Assembly (NCBI GenBank): GCA_964492335.1
Contig: CAZBJX010000003.1
Coordinates: 62,001-126,000, forward strand
Length of the DNA: 64,000 nucleotides
Direction of reading: 5' to 3'
Source of the DNA: JAFGCL01 sp964492335
GTDB taxonomy: Bacteria; Chloroflexota; Dehalococcoidia; UBA2247; RBG-13-53-26
Shown here: positions 1-9,282 of the stretch, in pieces
Layout of the letters: each line of letters opens with the position of its first letter
Numbering within the stretch: position 1 is the stretch's first letter
Notes under the pieces: model-generated
What the model was told of the DNA's origin: nothing
Databases searched by the model: none
Seen by the model: the letters and a program-made list of their open reading frames with translations, nothing else
Position numbers and translations under genes: made by a program

Positions 1-347
1 GCCAGCGGGCTCTTGGCCCTCACCTGGGGCCTGGCGCCCGCCTGGTCGTAGCTGGTTATGGTGACGGGCTTGTCGATCAACACGTTCTCGACGTAGTCAT
101 CGGTCTCCTCGTTGTTGTCATCCGCCAGCCGTATCGTGTCCCCGGGGTCGACCCGGGAGACCGCGTGGGAGATGGTCCGCCACGGGTTGCCCTCGCTGCC
201 CGTCCCCCTTATGTTGCTTCCCAGGTAGCTGACGTAGTAGGTATTGCCGGCTGCCCGGGCCGGGGCCGGCGCGGCGGAGATGGAGGACATGGCGGCGGCA
301 CCGGCGAGCGCCACCAGCATCAGGAGCGCCAGGCCCTTCCTAATCAT
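1..347 (-). CDS. Secreted right-handed beta-helix protein, N-terminal part only
   Basis: Runs off the left edge, so only the first 115 residues are visible. The ATG at 347 is preceded by a strong AAGGAGG site. The first ~30 residues are a signal peptide (basic MIRK, then a hydrophobic Leu/Ala core, then APAPARA as a likely cleavage region). The mature start NTYYVSYLGSN followed by NPWRTISHAV and DPGDTI is the usual opening of DUF1565/parallel beta-helix surface proteins. The gene is last in the glycan operon read from 9765, and its start overlaps the stop of the upstream membrane protein by 8 bases. A surface polysaccharide-binding or -modifying role is inferred from context only. Confidence 0.72.
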   Translation of the reverse strand, partial: MIRKGLALLMLVALAGAAAMSSISAAPAPARAAGNTYYVSYLGSNIRGTGSEGNPWRTISHAVSRVDPGDTIRLADDNNEETDDYVENVLIDKPVTITSYDQAGARPQVRAKSPL

Positions 348-2949
348 CTTGACCCTCCTTCATGAAGTGATGCCATTTTAGCACAGGGCCGCGGTCCTTC
401 GACCGCATGCGACGGGCCCGGAGCGCCAGGAGCAGGGCGGCGGACGCCAGGAGCAGCAACAGGCTGGCCCCGCTGAGGATGCATCCGGCGGCCCGCAGGG
501 GGGAAGGGGTGTACTCCAGGACCACGTCGTACTCCCCGGCGGGGAGGTCGAAGCCGTTGATGCACTCGAAGCACGCAGAGGCCGGCACGCAGGCTCCCCC
601 GGCTGTCGCCGTCCAACCTGGGTGATAGGATTCGCTGAGGACCAGGCGGAACGGCGACGGCTGGTCCACGTGTACCGAGTACCTCCCGCTGCCGGTGTGG
701 CGGTACTCCAGGCCGGTATCGATGGCGGCTGACATCACGGCCACCCGGTCGAACCAGAGGGTGAAATCGCCGGGCATGTCCCCCCCGGCCCGCTCCCGGA
801 TGCCGAACCGGACCTCGGTGGTCCTGCCCGGGTCAATGGCGGGGCCTCCATCCGCCGGGTCCCGTCGAAGCAGGAGCCGGAGCGGGATCTCAACGTCGTT
901 CCATCCGGCTGCGATGCCATCGGCGATTCGCAGATCCATGCCGTAGCGGCTACCGTCGGCCTCCAGGGCATCGATGGTGATGCAGGCGCCTGCGATGGCC
1001 TGCTCGCTGTAGAAGCCCAGGCAGATGCAATCATCGCCGTCCATCGCCATGTGGCTGACATCAACGCCCAGGGATGCCCACTGCTCACCGGCCCCGGTGC
1101 ACCGGAAGCGCGCCGCCAGGGAGGGGGCCGCAGAACGGGTCCGGGCCTCATCCAGGGACAACGTGACGGCCAGGCCCAGCCCCGCGCCGGCCAGCCTCAC
1201 GCCGTCGGGCGGCAGTTCCCGCCTGTCGGAATAGCTGACCGCGAAGGCCCGGGGCATGCAGGCCGGCGACTCGTAGATGTCGAGGGACTCGCCCGACCAG
1301 GCCAGGGAGTAGCCCCGGCCCGGCCCGATGGGGCCGGCATCTGCTCCCGCCCGGTGGCGCACCACGTATCTGACGCCGAAGAGCCTGAGCCATTCGTCCA
1401 GGCTGGCCCCCTGGTCCCGGCTGCTGCTGAGGAAGTCCAGGATGTCGGCAGTGCAGGCCAGGGCGGTCGCGGGGACGCCTCCGTAGACGCAGGCCTTGTC
1501 GTGCAGCCAGGTCCAGCAGATGGGGTTGATCACCCAGCGCCCTTCGGCGGTGAGGGACCAGGTGGACAATGGGAGGTCGGTGATGCGGTAGTCCCCGTCC
1601 TCCTGCTCCTCGAGCCATTGGCAGGCGCTCTGCTGCTCGGGTGTCAGGGTGAAGGTGCTCAGGGCCTCCCTCGTCTCCCGCCAGGTGTTGGCCAGCAGGA
1701 GCAGGACGGCGAGCACGAGGAAGCATGCTGCGGCGGCGCCGGCGCGGGGGGGGCGAAGGGAGAGCCCCCGCAGCCGCCGCACAGCGGCGCCGACGAAGAA
1801 GCCGATCAGGACGGCGTAGCTCAGGCTGCCGAAAAGGAGGAAGCGCCACGGAGTCCTCAGGCCGTCGAAGAAGGGGACCAGCCGGTAGGCCAGGCTGAAG
1901 AGCTTGACGGGCGAATCCGGGCCCATGGACAGGAGGACGGCCACGGCCAGGGAGCCGCAGAAGAACCAGACGTGCCACCGACGGCGGTCCAGCAGCATCG
2001 CCCCGAGGACCATGACGAAGGGGGCCGCGCGGAGCGTTTCGGTGAGGGCACTGCCGGAGGCCCCGAAGGCGCTGCCCGGGGCGCAGCAGAAGGCCGGCCG
2101 GAGGGTGATCGCCTGGCAGAAGGTGGCGCTGAAGCCCCTTGCATCCTCCAGGGGGAAGGCGGTGGCGGCGAAATACCGCAGGTCGTCAATCAGGGGCAGC
2201 CACCAGAAGGCGGTCAGCAGGAGCGAGAGCCCGACGGCCCCCGCGGTGGCGGCCGAAACGGTCTTGAGGTACCCGCCGCCTCTCCGCCTCTCCCGCAGCG
2301 CACCCACCATGGCGTAGAGCACGTAGAAGGGCCCCACCAGGATGGGAAAGACCTGGGGGTAGGTGAGGACCAGCGCGGCCAGCAGCAGTGCATTGAGCAG
2401 GATGTACCCCGGGCCGGGCTTCCGGAGCAGCCTCTCCAGGGCCAGGAAGAGCAGCGGGGCGAGCATATAGGGCAGCCCGAAGGCCCCGTGATGGCCTTCG
2501 AAGGCGACCTCGAGGACGTGGTAGGGCAGGAACACGTAGGCCAGGCCGGCGGCGAAGCCGGCGACGCGGCTTCTGGTCAGCTCATATACGTACAGGTAGG
2601 CGAAGGTGCCGGAGAGCACCCAGAAGCACAGGTAGACCAGCTTGAGACCGGCTGTCCAGCCCATGGCGCAGCTGAGGGCCCTGATGAGGAAGCTGACCAG
2701 GGGCGCATGCACGTAGAAGAGCGGTGTCCCCAGGTACCAGTTGCCGGACCAGCCCGACAGCAGCCCCTGCAGCGAGACGGTATGGGCGGATGAGTATGCC
2801 ATGAGGGCGTCCGCCAGGGTGTCGTGACCGTTCGGGACCCCCGGGTTGAACCAGCCCCGGGCTGCCAGCAGGGTGATGGCGGCGATGAGGACCAGGTCCC
2901 AGCGCTTGTGGGAGGCCAGGTGGTCCCAGGCCCGGCGGAGCGCGGTCAT
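340..2949 (-). CDS. Large polytopic membrane protein, YfhO/GT-C-like
   Basis: 869 residues with about ten or more hydrophobic helices in the first ~560 residues, followed by a large extracytoplasmic region and a last helix near residues 835-855. The conserved first loop has an acidic motif (NGHDT, residues ~40-44) and WYLGTPLFY, which matches the GT-C-like layout of YfhO-type proteins that act on lipid-linked sugars. The C-terminal extracytoplasmic part holds the YfhO-style signature SYHPGW...NGFDLPAG...LEYTPSP. It is paralogous to the 775-residue protein at 3199-5526. Its ATG overlaps the stop of the small gene upstream (ATGA), so translation is probably coupled. The sugar donor and acceptor cannot be read from sequence. 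Confidence 0.75.
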   Translation of the reverse strand: MTALRRAWDHLASHKRWDLVLIAAITLLAARGWFNPGVPNGHDTLADALMAYSSAHTVSLQGLLSGWSGNWYLGTPLFYVHAPLVSFLIRALSCAMGWTAGLKLVYLCFWVLSGTFAYLYVYELTRSRVAGFAAGLAYVFLPYHVLEVAFEGHHGAFGLPYMLAPLLFLALERLLRKPGPGYILLNALLLAALVLTYPQVFPILVGPFYVLYAMVGALRERRRGGGYLKTVSAATAGAVGLSLLLTAFWWLPLIDDLRYFAATAFPLEDARGFSATFCQAITLRPAFCCAPGSAFGASGSALTETLRAAPFVMVLGAMLLDRRRWHVWFFCGSLAVAVLLSMGPDSPVKLFSLAYRLVPFFDGLRTPWRFLLFGSLSYAVLIGFFVGAAVRRLRGLSLRPPRAGAAAACFLVLAVLLLLANTWRETREALSTFTLTPEQQSACQWLEEQEDGDYRITDLPLSTWSLTAEGRWVINPICWTWLHDKACVYGGVPATALACTADILDFLSSSRDQGASLDEWLRLFGVRYVVRHRAGADAGPIGPGRGYSLAWSGESLDIYESPACMPRAFAVSYSDRRELPPDGVRLAGAGLGLAVTLSLDEARTRSAAPSLAARFRCTGAGEQWASLGVDVSHMAMDGDDCICLGFYSEQAIAGACITIDALEADGSRYGMDLRIADGIAAGWNDVEIPLRLLLRRDPADGGPAIDPGRTTEVRFGIRERAGGDMPGDFTLWFDRVAVMSAAIDTGLEYRHTGSGRYSVHVDQPSPFRLVLSESYHPGWTATAGGACVPASACFECINGFDLPAGEYDVVLEYTPSPLRAAGCILSGASLLLLLASAALLLALRARRMRSKDRGPVLKWHHFMKEGQDD

Positions 2950-3191
2950 TCCCTGTGCCTGCGCCGGCGGATACTGTCTGCCAGCAACAGCGCGGCGCCC
3001 GCCAGGAGGAAGTAGAAGGCGCAGAAGGCCAGGCGGTCCGACAGGCCGCGCAGTGGCCAGGTCACGGCGCTGAGAAGGAGAAGCCCGAAGGCGGCCAGGA
3101 TGGGGCCGCGAGGCTCCCAGCGGTGCCGCACCGCCAGGGCGCAGTACAGGGCTATCAGGGCCGGCGGGACCAGGTCAAAGACGTAATTCAT
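2946..3191 (-). CDS. Small membrane protein in the glycan operon
   Basis: 81 residues with three hydrophobic stretches (about residues 5-22, 30-47, 53-71) and a strongly basic C-terminus (RRRRHR), consistent with a small inner-membrane protein with a cytoplasmic tail. It sits between the two large YfhO-like proteins: 7 bases after the upstream stop, and overlapping the downstream start. GGGAAGTAGACC lies just before the ATG. I do not recognise a family. Placement and coupling suggest a partner subunit of one of the large membrane proteins, but that is inference. Confidence 0.6.
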   Translation of the reverse strand: MNYVFDLVPPALIALYCALAVRHRWEPRGPILAAFGLLLLSAVTWPLRGLSDRLAFCAFYFLLAGAALLLADSIRRRRHRE

Positions 3192-3198
3192 GGCAGGT

Positions 3199-5526
3199 CT
3201 ACTTCCCGGCCCCGGCCACCAGGCTTGTCACCGAGGGGTAATCGAATACGAACTCGATGTGGTGCTGGCCGCCGGTGACATACGCTCCGGCCAGGACCCC
3301 GTTGACCCGCAGCAGGCCGGACCGCTGGCCGTCGATGTACACCTTCCACCACGGGTTGTGGAAGTAGCAGAGGGAAACGATGCCGTTCCCGCCTGCGTCT
3401 ACGTCGAAGGACAGCCCGCGGGCCGTTATCGTGTACCCGCTGATGCGGGTCTCCGGGAGGGCTGTCTGCTGCCCTCGCGTCTTCATGAGACGGGGAATAT
3501 CGCTGTACCGGGACCACTGGAAGGAGGGGTCGGTGATGGAGGCCACGTCTCCCCAGACCGCGGCCACGCTGCTCTGGAAGTAGTCGGTGCTGAAGTGTCG
3601 CTTCAGTCCGCTCCAGGAGCGGAAGAGATACAGGGAGATGAAGGGGTCCTCGCTGGGTATGAAGATGGTCGAGTCCATCGAGTAGAACCGGACCTCCTCC
3701 GGTGACTTCTTCACTTCGTAGAGGTAGATCCTGTAGTAGTCGTTGTCCAGGACCCCCCGGAAGATGAGGGGGTCGGCCGGACCGTTGGAGAGCGCGGACA
3801 GCTGCTCTATCTTGTCCCGGTGGTAGTCCGTCATGGTCTCCGGGGCCGGGGGGAGCTTCCCCCATATGACTGCGTAGTAGTCGATGGCCAGCAGGTTCGA
3901 GTAGTAGGCCAGATGGTCCTCGTCCCTGACCAGGCGCTCCTCCATGGCGTGGGAGAAGGTGGTGACCTCCGTGGTCTGGTTCCAGGGAAGAGAAGTGGAA
4001 GCCATCTCTACCAGGCGCACCTCCCCATTCATATCGAAGACGCCGGTGCAGTACTCCGCCTGGACGCCGAGGCTGGGGTAGAACTGTATGCGGACATTGC
4101 CCTCGGTCCCGGCTATGGAGTCCAGGACGTAGTGCTGCCACTGGTCGAACTGGTCCCTCTCGACGATCCGTTGGTGGTAGAAACCGAAGTAGGGCGAGAA
4201 GTCCAACACCATGACCAGCACCAGCACGGCCGGGATCAGGCGGCCCGGCCGCAGCCGGCCGGCAGAGAAGCGCCGGGGGCCGCGCCACCGCAGGGACCTG
4301 GCAGACTGGCAGGCCAGGGCGAAGACCACCGGCAGGCAGAGAGCGAAGCAGTAGTAGAACCGGAGTGTGACCCGCATTCCTTTGAGGACCGGCACGGCCT
4401 GCCTCAGGATGGGGAAGAGCGGGCCGTAGATGCCCATTGACAGGAGCAGGAAAGCCAGTGAAGCCGCCACGAAGAAGAGGAGCCTGGCGGCATGGCGACG
4501 GTTCTTCTCCAGACTTACCAGGAGGACCGCCCCCAGCAGGATAGCGAAGGCGATGGGCCCCGAGTAGTGCTCGGCGTGCGGCATGGTCCAGGTGTCCATG
4601 GCCGAATACGCCCTGGATCCGAAGGTCTGCATGAAGTTGTGGAAGGTGAAGTAGCGCAGGCCCGCCCCTATCTCCTCGGCAGTCAGGCCGCTGAAGTAGT
4701 CGTATTCCCGGATCACCGTGACATAGAAGGAGAACGGGACCAGCAGGAGCAGGGCGGTGAGCAGGACCCACAGCTTGTTGGCCCGGGCGATGGAGAGGAG
4801 CTGCCGGGGACCTGTTCTCCTGGCCCACAGGGAGAGCAGGGCGTAGGGGATGTAGAACAACAGGAAGATGACCGCATACTCGATCTGGCTGAGCAGGACG
4901 AAGGTGATGCAGACGGCCAGCAGGAACAGGGCGAGCCCCGATCTCCTTTTGAGGAAGAGGTCCGTCAGCAGAAGGATCAACGGCATGATGGCATAGGCGC
5001 CCAGTATCTCGAAGAGCCCCCAGAACATCATGGACTGGGTATGGACCGGCAGCACGATGTAGATCACCGCGCCCAGGAAGGCCGTCAGCGCATCTGCCGT
5101 GAGGTGTTTCAGGTAGAAGTACATGGACAGCCCGGCCAGGGCGAACAGGCCTATCAGCGCGATGTTGTAGGCGACAGCGGTGGAACTGGTGACCAGGTAG
5201 AGGGGAAGCATCGCGTAGAACACCCCCGGCGGCACCATGCCGAAGAAGGGCATGCCCCCCATCCACAGCGGGCTCCACGTGGGCAGCTGATGGAAGGTGA
5301 CCACGGACTCCTTGAACCAGTCGAGCCAGGCCGCGCTCATGGTGATGTCTCCGAACGTGGTCTGGCCGAGGTTCAGAAGGGGCCTGGTGAGGTACAGGGA
5401 GATGGCTGTCAGCAGGAGGACGGCCAGGATATCGCTTCTGTATCGGCGCAGGGTCCGGACCACGCGGGAACACAGCCGCTCCGGTGCCCGCGCTGTCTGA
5501 CCTGCTTCATGGTGCTCTCGGCTCAT
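3199..5526 (-). CDS. Large polytopic membrane protein, YfhO/6-PTPS-related type
   Basis: 775 residues with a basic cytoplasmic N-terminus (~30 residues), around twelve hydrophobic segments to about residue 430, then a soluble extracytoplasmic part. The first loop (FGDITMSAAW ... PTWSPLWMGGMPFFG) corresponds to the acidic first loop of GT-C-fold membrane glycosyltransferases. The C-terminal stretch NPWWKVYIDG ... VNGVLAGAYV ... HHIEF is the YfhO-type beta-sandwich ending. It is a paralogue of the 869-residue protein downstream. It starts 28 bases after the acyltransferase stop and belongs to the same minus-strand operon. It probably transfers or flips sugars for a surface glycan; the substrate is unknown. 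Confidence 0.75.
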   Translation of the reverse strand: MSREHHEAGQTARAPERLCSRVVRTLRRYRSDILAVLLLTAISLYLTRPLLNLGQTTFGDITMSAAWLDWFKESVVTFHQLPTWSPLWMGGMPFFGMVPPGVFYAMLPLYLVTSSTAVAYNIALIGLFALAGLSMYFYLKHLTADALTAFLGAVIYIVLPVHTQSMMFWGLFEILGAYAIMPLILLLTDLFLKRRSGLALFLLAVCITFVLLSQIEYAVIFLLFYIPYALLSLWARRTGPRQLLSIARANKLWVLLTALLLLVPFSFYVTVIREYDYFSGLTAEEIGAGLRYFTFHNFMQTFGSRAYSAMDTWTMPHAEHYSGPIAFAILLGAVLLVSLEKNRRHAARLLFFVAASLAFLLLSMGIYGPLFPILRQAVPVLKGMRVTLRFYYCFALCLPVVFALACQSARSLRWRGPRRFSAGRLRPGRLIPAVLVLVMVLDFSPYFGFYHQRIVERDQFDQWQHYVLDSIAGTEGNVRIQFYPSLGVQAEYCTGVFDMNGEVRLVEMASTSLPWNQTTEVTTFSHAMEERLVRDEDHLAYYSNLLAIDYYAVIWGKLPPAPETMTDYHRDKIEQLSALSNGPADPLIFRGVLDNDYYRIYLYEVKKSPEEVRFYSMDSTIFIPSEDPFISLYLFRSWSGLKRHFSTDYFQSSVAAVWGDVASITDPSFQWSRYSDIPRLMKTRGQQTALPETRISGYTITARGLSFDVDAGGNGIVSLCYFHNPWWKVYIDGQRSGLLRVNGVLAGAYVTGGQHHIEFVFDYPSVTSLVAGAGK

Positions 5527-5553
5527 CTTCGCTTTGCGGCCGCCGTGGCCGGA

Positions 5554-6339
5554 CTATTCAGCGCCCGGCCGGGGCCTCTGCTTGACGACTCTGGCCGGGG
5601 ACCCCACGGCAATGGTGAAGGGGGGGATGTCCCCGGTGACCACGGACCCGGCCCCTACCACCGCCGCCTTGCCCACGGTCACGCCGGGCAGGACCACCGT
5701 GTTCAGGCTGATGAAGGAGTACTCCCCGATGGACACCGGTTCCTCCACCACGTACTGCATGCGCAGCGGCGATGCGGCGGACATGCTCAGCAGCGGCGCA
5801 TCGGGGTTGGCCGGGTCGGTGTGGTAGTTGCTGCCGCTGTAGATCCTGCTCCCGGCGGCCACCGCGCAGTAGTCGCCCAGGCTCACGCCGCCCCGCCCGG
5901 AGAGGACGCAGCAACTGGCCACGTGGACGTATTTCCCGATGCGGACCGATCCGTGCCCCTCCGCGCCGCCGAGTATGGTGACGTAGGTGTCTATGTGGGA
6001 GCCGTCGCCGATCTCCACGTTCTCGGGCTGCCAGATGTTGACCCCCAGGTCCAGGAACACGTTGCGGCCCATGCTCTTGAGCCTGCCCTTGTGGTAGGCC
6101 CCCCGCAGGAAGAAGCCTATGGCCCCGCGCGTGTAGCTCCTGGCGAACGTCTCGAAGAGCGAAGACAGCACGGGTATTCTGGAGATGGCCAGGATGATGG
6201 CCTGGCAGACCGCCATGCCGGCCTTGACCAGCCAGAAGATGAGCCTCTCATGAGGGCGCAGGTCCGGTGGCGTGTCATCCGAGTACGCCCCCTTGATGCC
6301 CCTGGCTATGTAGTCGTCGTCGTAGAGAAGGAAGCTCAT
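5554..6339 (-). CDS. Left-handed beta-helix (hexapeptide) acyltransferase
   Basis: 261 residues. From about residue 90 the protein shows hexapeptide repeats (INxxNxEIGDGSHIDTYVTI, VRIGKYVHVA, VSLGDYCAVA), ending in the family signature VTVGKAAVVGAGSVVTGDIP and PARVVKQR. These are acetyl- or acyl-CoA-dependent transferases that build a trimeric beta-helix. The N-terminal ~90 residues contain one hydrophobic stretch. It lies between the GT2 glycosyltransferase and the membrane proteins, downstream of gmd and a DegT aminotransferase, so O- or N-acylation of a surface sugar such as perosamine is the natural guess. The acyl donor and position are not readable. Confidence 0.82.
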   Translation of the reverse strand: MSFLLYDDDYIARGIKGAYSDDTPPDLRPHERLIFWLVKAGMAVCQAIILAISRIPVLSSLFETFARSYTRGAIGFFLRGAYHKGRLKSMGRNVFLDLGVNIWQPENVEIGDGSHIDTYVTILGGAEGHGSVRIGKYVHVASCCVLSGRGGVSLGDYCAVAAGSRIYSGSNYHTDPANPDAPLLSMSAASPLRMQYVVEEPVSIGEYSFISLNTVVLPGVTVGKAAVVGAGSVVTGDIPPFTIAVGSPARVVKQRPRPGAE

Positions 6340-6366
6340 GGCGGGGACGGTCCCTGGTACCCGGAT

Positions 6367-7092
6367 CTACTGGAGTCCCAGTCTGAGTATGATGGCTCTC
6401 CTGGCATAGGTCAATCCTGCGTTGAGGTACCTGGTCTTGGTCATCCCGTCATGCCGCGGGTAGTAGGCGAAGGGGACCTCCTGGAGCCGCAGCCCGCGCT
6501 TGAAGCCCTTGTACAGCAGGGCGAAGGAGTAGTCGCCGTAGCCGGTGAAGACGGTCTCCGACTCCAGCCCCTGCAGGGAACGGCGCCTGGCGGCGAAGAA
6601 GCCCCCCGTGAGGTCCTTCACTGGTATTCCCAGGACGGTCCTGACGAAGAGGTTCAGGGCCCGGCTGCCCAGGCTGAGGTGCGGGGAGGAGACCATCTTG
6701 CCCCCGTTGACGTATCGGGAGGCGATGGCGATGTCGGCGGCGCCGCTCTCCACCACGGAGGCCAGTTGCGGGATGACGTCGCAGTCGTGGCTGAAGTCGG
6801 CGTCCATCACCACTATGGTGTCCCCGTCCGACTCCAGGATGCCCCGCCGCACGGCGCTGCCCAGACCCCTGGCATCGGTGCGGACCACCGTCTTCAGGGA
6901 GGGGTACTTGCCGGTGAGGGACAGGCACATGTCCCCCGTGCCGTCGGGGCTGTTGTCGTCGATCACCACCACCTGGGTGGCATTCCTCAGCCGGCGCTCC
7001 GAATACATCCTCTGGTAGATCCGGTCTATGAGAAGGGCGATGTTGCCCGCCTCGTTGTAGGTGGGGATGACGATGGACAGTCTGCTGCTCAC
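6367..7092 (-). CDS. GT2-family glycosyltransferase, polyprenyl-phosphate hexosyltransferase type
   Basis: 241 residues with the GT-A fold signature: SIVIPTYNEAGNI at the N-terminus, DDNSPDGTGDM near residue 45, and MDADFSHD near residue 97 as the metal-binding acidic motif. The overall pattern matches dolichol/polyprenol-phosphate mannosyltransferase-like enzymes, which load a sugar from a nucleotide donor onto a lipid phosphate. It lacks the C-terminal membrane helices of DPMS-GtrA fusions, and a GtrA-like protein is encoded separately upstream in the same operon. The GTG start overlaps the aminotransferase stop (GTGA), indicating translational coupling. Confidence 0.85.
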   Translation of the reverse strand: MSSRLSIVIPTYNEAGNIALLIDRIYQRMYSERRLRNATQVVVIDDNSPDGTGDMCLSLTGKYPSLKTVVRTDARGLGSAVRRGILESDGDTIVVMDADFSHDCDVIPQLASVVESGAADIAIASRYVNGGKMVSSPHLSLGSRALNLFVRTVLGIPVKDLTGGFFAARRRSLQGLESETVFTGYGDYSFALLYKGFKRGLRLQEVPFAYYPRHDGMTKTRYLNAGLTYARRAIILRLGLQ

Positions 7093-8231
7093 TCTCGACG
7101 TCCTCCTGTGTTCTTAGTTCCCCGCATGGAGGCTACTGCGCCCGCTATCCTGTCCACTTCCTCCCGGCTGACCATGGGGCCGCTGGGGAGGTTCAGCCCC
7201 CGCCGGCTGAGGTCCTCGGCCACCGGGAAGCGCGTGTTGCCGTCGCCCTCGTAGGGCGGCATGAGGTGCAGCGGGTAGAACAGCGGCCGGGTCTCTATAC
7301 CCCGGTCCTTGAGGGCGCTGATCACCCGGTCCCTGGTCATGCCGAAGGCGTCCTCCAGAAGGATGGAGTACATCCAGTAGACGCTCCCGGCCCAGGGCAT
7401 CCGGGGCGGCCGGGTGATGAGCCCCTGGTCCGCCAGGGGGGCCAGCGCTTCATCGTACCATTTCGCCAGCTGGCGCCGCCGGGCCACCAGCATGTCCAGC
7501 CGGTCCACCTGGGCCGCTCCCACCGCCGCCTGCAGGTTGGTCATCCGGTAGTTGAAGCCCACAACGTCGTACCAGTATCTCCTGCCGGGATCCATGCCAT
7601 GGTCCCTCAGGACCCGCATCCTGCGGTCCAGATCGTCGTCATCGGTCAGGCACATGCCGCCTTCCCCGGTGCTGATGATCTTGTTGCCGAAGAAGGAGAA
7701 GCAGTTGACCTGCCCGAAGGAGCCGACCTTCCGGCCGCGATAGAGCGCCCCGTGGGCCTCGGCCGCATCCTCTATGACATGCAGGCCGTGCCGGCGGGCG
7801 ATGTCCCCGATGGCGTCCATGTCGCAGGGGTGGCCATAGAGGTGCACCGGCATGACGGCCCTGGTCCGGGGGGTGATGCTCTCCTCCAGCCTGGCGGGGT
7901 CCATGCACCAGTATTGCGGGTCGGAGTCCACCAGGACGGGCCGGGCATTGCAGTAGGCCACGGTGTTGGCCGTGGCGATGAAGGTCAGCGCCGGGACCAG
8001 CACCTCGTGGCCCTCCCCGATGCCCAGGGCCTTCAGGGCCAGGTGCAGGGCCACCGTGCCGTTGGCCGTGGCCACCCCGTGGCGCGTGCCGCAGTACCGG
8101 GCGAACTTCTGCTCGAACTCCAGGATGAACCTGCCCTGGGAGCTGATCCAGCCGCTCCTGATGGCCTCGACGGCGTTGGCCAGCTCCTCTTCGCCCAGGA
8201 AGGGCTCCGCCACAGGGATGACGTCTCTCAC
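7089..8231 (-). CDS. DegT/DnrJ/EryC1/StrS sugar aminotransferase, perosamine synthase-like
   Basis: 380 residues, the normal length for this PLP family. Visible hallmarks are GTVALHLALKALG (~58-70), VIEDAAEAHGA with the PLP-contacting Asp near 155, and FSFFGNKIISTGEGG with the Schiff-base Lys at 184. It lies directly after gmd, which makes GDP-4-keto-6-deoxymannose. A DegT enzyme in that position most often makes GDP-perosamine by transamination at C4. The GTG at 8231 has a poor ribosome binding site but fits the family N-terminus (IPVAEPFLGEEE). Assignment to perosamine rather than another 4-amino sugar is inference from the neighbour. Confidence 0.85.
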   Translation of the reverse strand: MRDVIPVAEPFLGEEELANAVEAIRSGWISSQGRFILEFEQKFARYCGTRHGVATANGTVALHLALKALGIGEGHEVLVPALTFIATANTVAYCNARPVLVDSDPQYWCMDPARLEESITPRTRAVMPVHLYGHPCDMDAIGDIARRHGLHVIEDAAEAHGALYRGRKVGSFGQVNCFSFFGNKIISTGEGGMCLTDDDDLDRRMRVLRDHGMDPGRRYWYDVVGFNYRMTNLQAAVGAAQVDRLDMLVARRRQLAKWYDEALAPLADQGLITRPPRMPWAGSVYWMYSILLEDAFGMTRDRVISALKDRGIETRPLFYPLHLMPPYEGDGNTRFPVAEDLSRRGLNLPSGPMVSREEVDRIAGAVASMRGTKNTGGRRE

Positions 8232-8235
8232 GCTG

Positions 8236-9282
8236 CTACACTCTCAGGGACCGGGTCATTATGCGGGCCTCGCTGGGATAGCTGGGGGCATCCCAGGGGA
8301 AGGCTTCGCCCCGCAGGCAGCGCTGCCAGCGGGACAGGTCCGCCTCCACCATGATCTCGACCAGCCTGTCGAACTTGACCGTGGGCTGCCACCCCAGCGT
8401 CCGGCGGGCCTTGGAGCAGTCGCCCTCCAGGTGGTCTACGTCCAGGGGCCTCAGGAACCGCTCGTCCACCTCCACGTATTGCTGCCAGTCCAGCCCCACC
8501 ACGTCGAAGGCCTTGCGGGCAAACTCCTGGACCGAGTGGGTCTCGCCGGTGCTGATGACGTAGTCATCGGGCCTGTCCTGCTGCAGCATAAGCCACATGG
8601 ACTCCACGTACTCGGGCGCATAGCCCCAGTCTCGCTTGGCCTCCAGGTTGCCCAGGGAGAGCTTGTCCCTCAGGCCCAGCTTGATCTTGGCAGCCGCATT
8701 GGATATCTTGCGGGTGACGAACTCGATGCCGCGCAGCGGCGACTCGTGGTTGAAGAGGATGCCGTTGCAGGCGAACATCCCGTAGCCCTCCCGGTATATG
8801 GTGGTCAGCCAGTATCCGTAGAGCTTGGCCGCCGCGTAAGGGCTGGAGGGCCGGAACGGCGTGAGCTCACTCTGCGGGGCCGAGTTGGACTTGCCGTAGA
8901 GCTCGCTGGTGGACGCCTGGTAGAAGCGGATGCTGCGGTCGGCCTCCTTGATGGACTCCAGCACCCTGGTGACGCCGAGCCCGGTCACCTCGCCGGCCCC
9001 GACCGGCTGGTCGAAGGAAGCGCCCACGAAGCTCTGGGCGGCCAGGTGATAGACCTCCTGCGGCTGCGAGATGTTGAGGGCCCCTATAATGGAGGAGGAA
9101 TCCACCAGGTCGGCGGGGATGAGGGTGACCTGGTCGAATACGTCCAGGTACTGCAGCCTCCAGAAGTTGGGCGTCGAAAGCCGGCGGTAGGTGCCGAACA
9201 CCCTGTATCCCTTCTGCAGGAGCAGATGGGCCAGGTACGCGCCGTCCTGGCCGGTAATCCCGGTAATCAAAGCATTCTTCAC
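8236..9282 (-). CDS. gmd: GDP-mannose 4,6-dehydratase
   Basis: 348 residues; extended short-chain dehydrogenase. The N-terminal NAD(P) motif GITGQDGAYLA is the typical Gmd variant of GxxGxxG. The catalytic Ser/Thr-Glu patch STSELYG and the YxxxK pair in SPYAAAKLY are present, as are FNHESPLRG and GNLEAKRDWGYAPEYV, which are characteristic of Gmd. It converts GDP-mannose to GDP-4-keto-6-deoxymannose, the precursor of perosamine, fucose and rhamnose. The GTG start has AAGGAG about 7 bases upstream and immediately follows the TGA of the GtrA-like gene. The cytoplasmic product feeds the aminotransferase next door. Confidence 0.93.
   Translation of the reverse strand: MKNALITGITGQDGAYLAHLLLQKGYRVFGTYRRLSTPNFWRLQYLDVFDQVTLIPADLVDSSSIIGALNISQPQEVYHLAAQSFVGASFDQPVGAGEVTGLGVTRVLESIKEADRSIRFYQASTSELYGKSNSAPQSELTPFRPSSPYAAAKLYGYWLTTIYREGYGMFACNGILFNHESPLRGIEFVTRKISNAAAKIKLGLRDKLSLGNLEAKRDWGYAPEYVESMWLMLQQDRPDDYVISTGETHSVQEFARKAFDVVGLDWQQYVEVDERFLRPLDVDHLEGDCSKARRTLGWQPTVKFDRLVEIMVEADLSRWQRCLRGEAFPWDAPSYPSEARIMTRSLRV

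Noticed and set aside
1051..2793. Long plus-strand open frame opposite the 869-residue membrane protein
   Set aside because: Low-complexity Gly/Glu/Gln-rich translation typical of antisense frames in high-GC genes; the minus-strand gene has clear membrane helices and operon context.
4492..7254. 920-codon plus-strand open frame across three minus-strand genes
   Set aside because: It spans the antisense of the membrane protein, acyltransferase and glycosyltransferase and has no recognisable protein motif.
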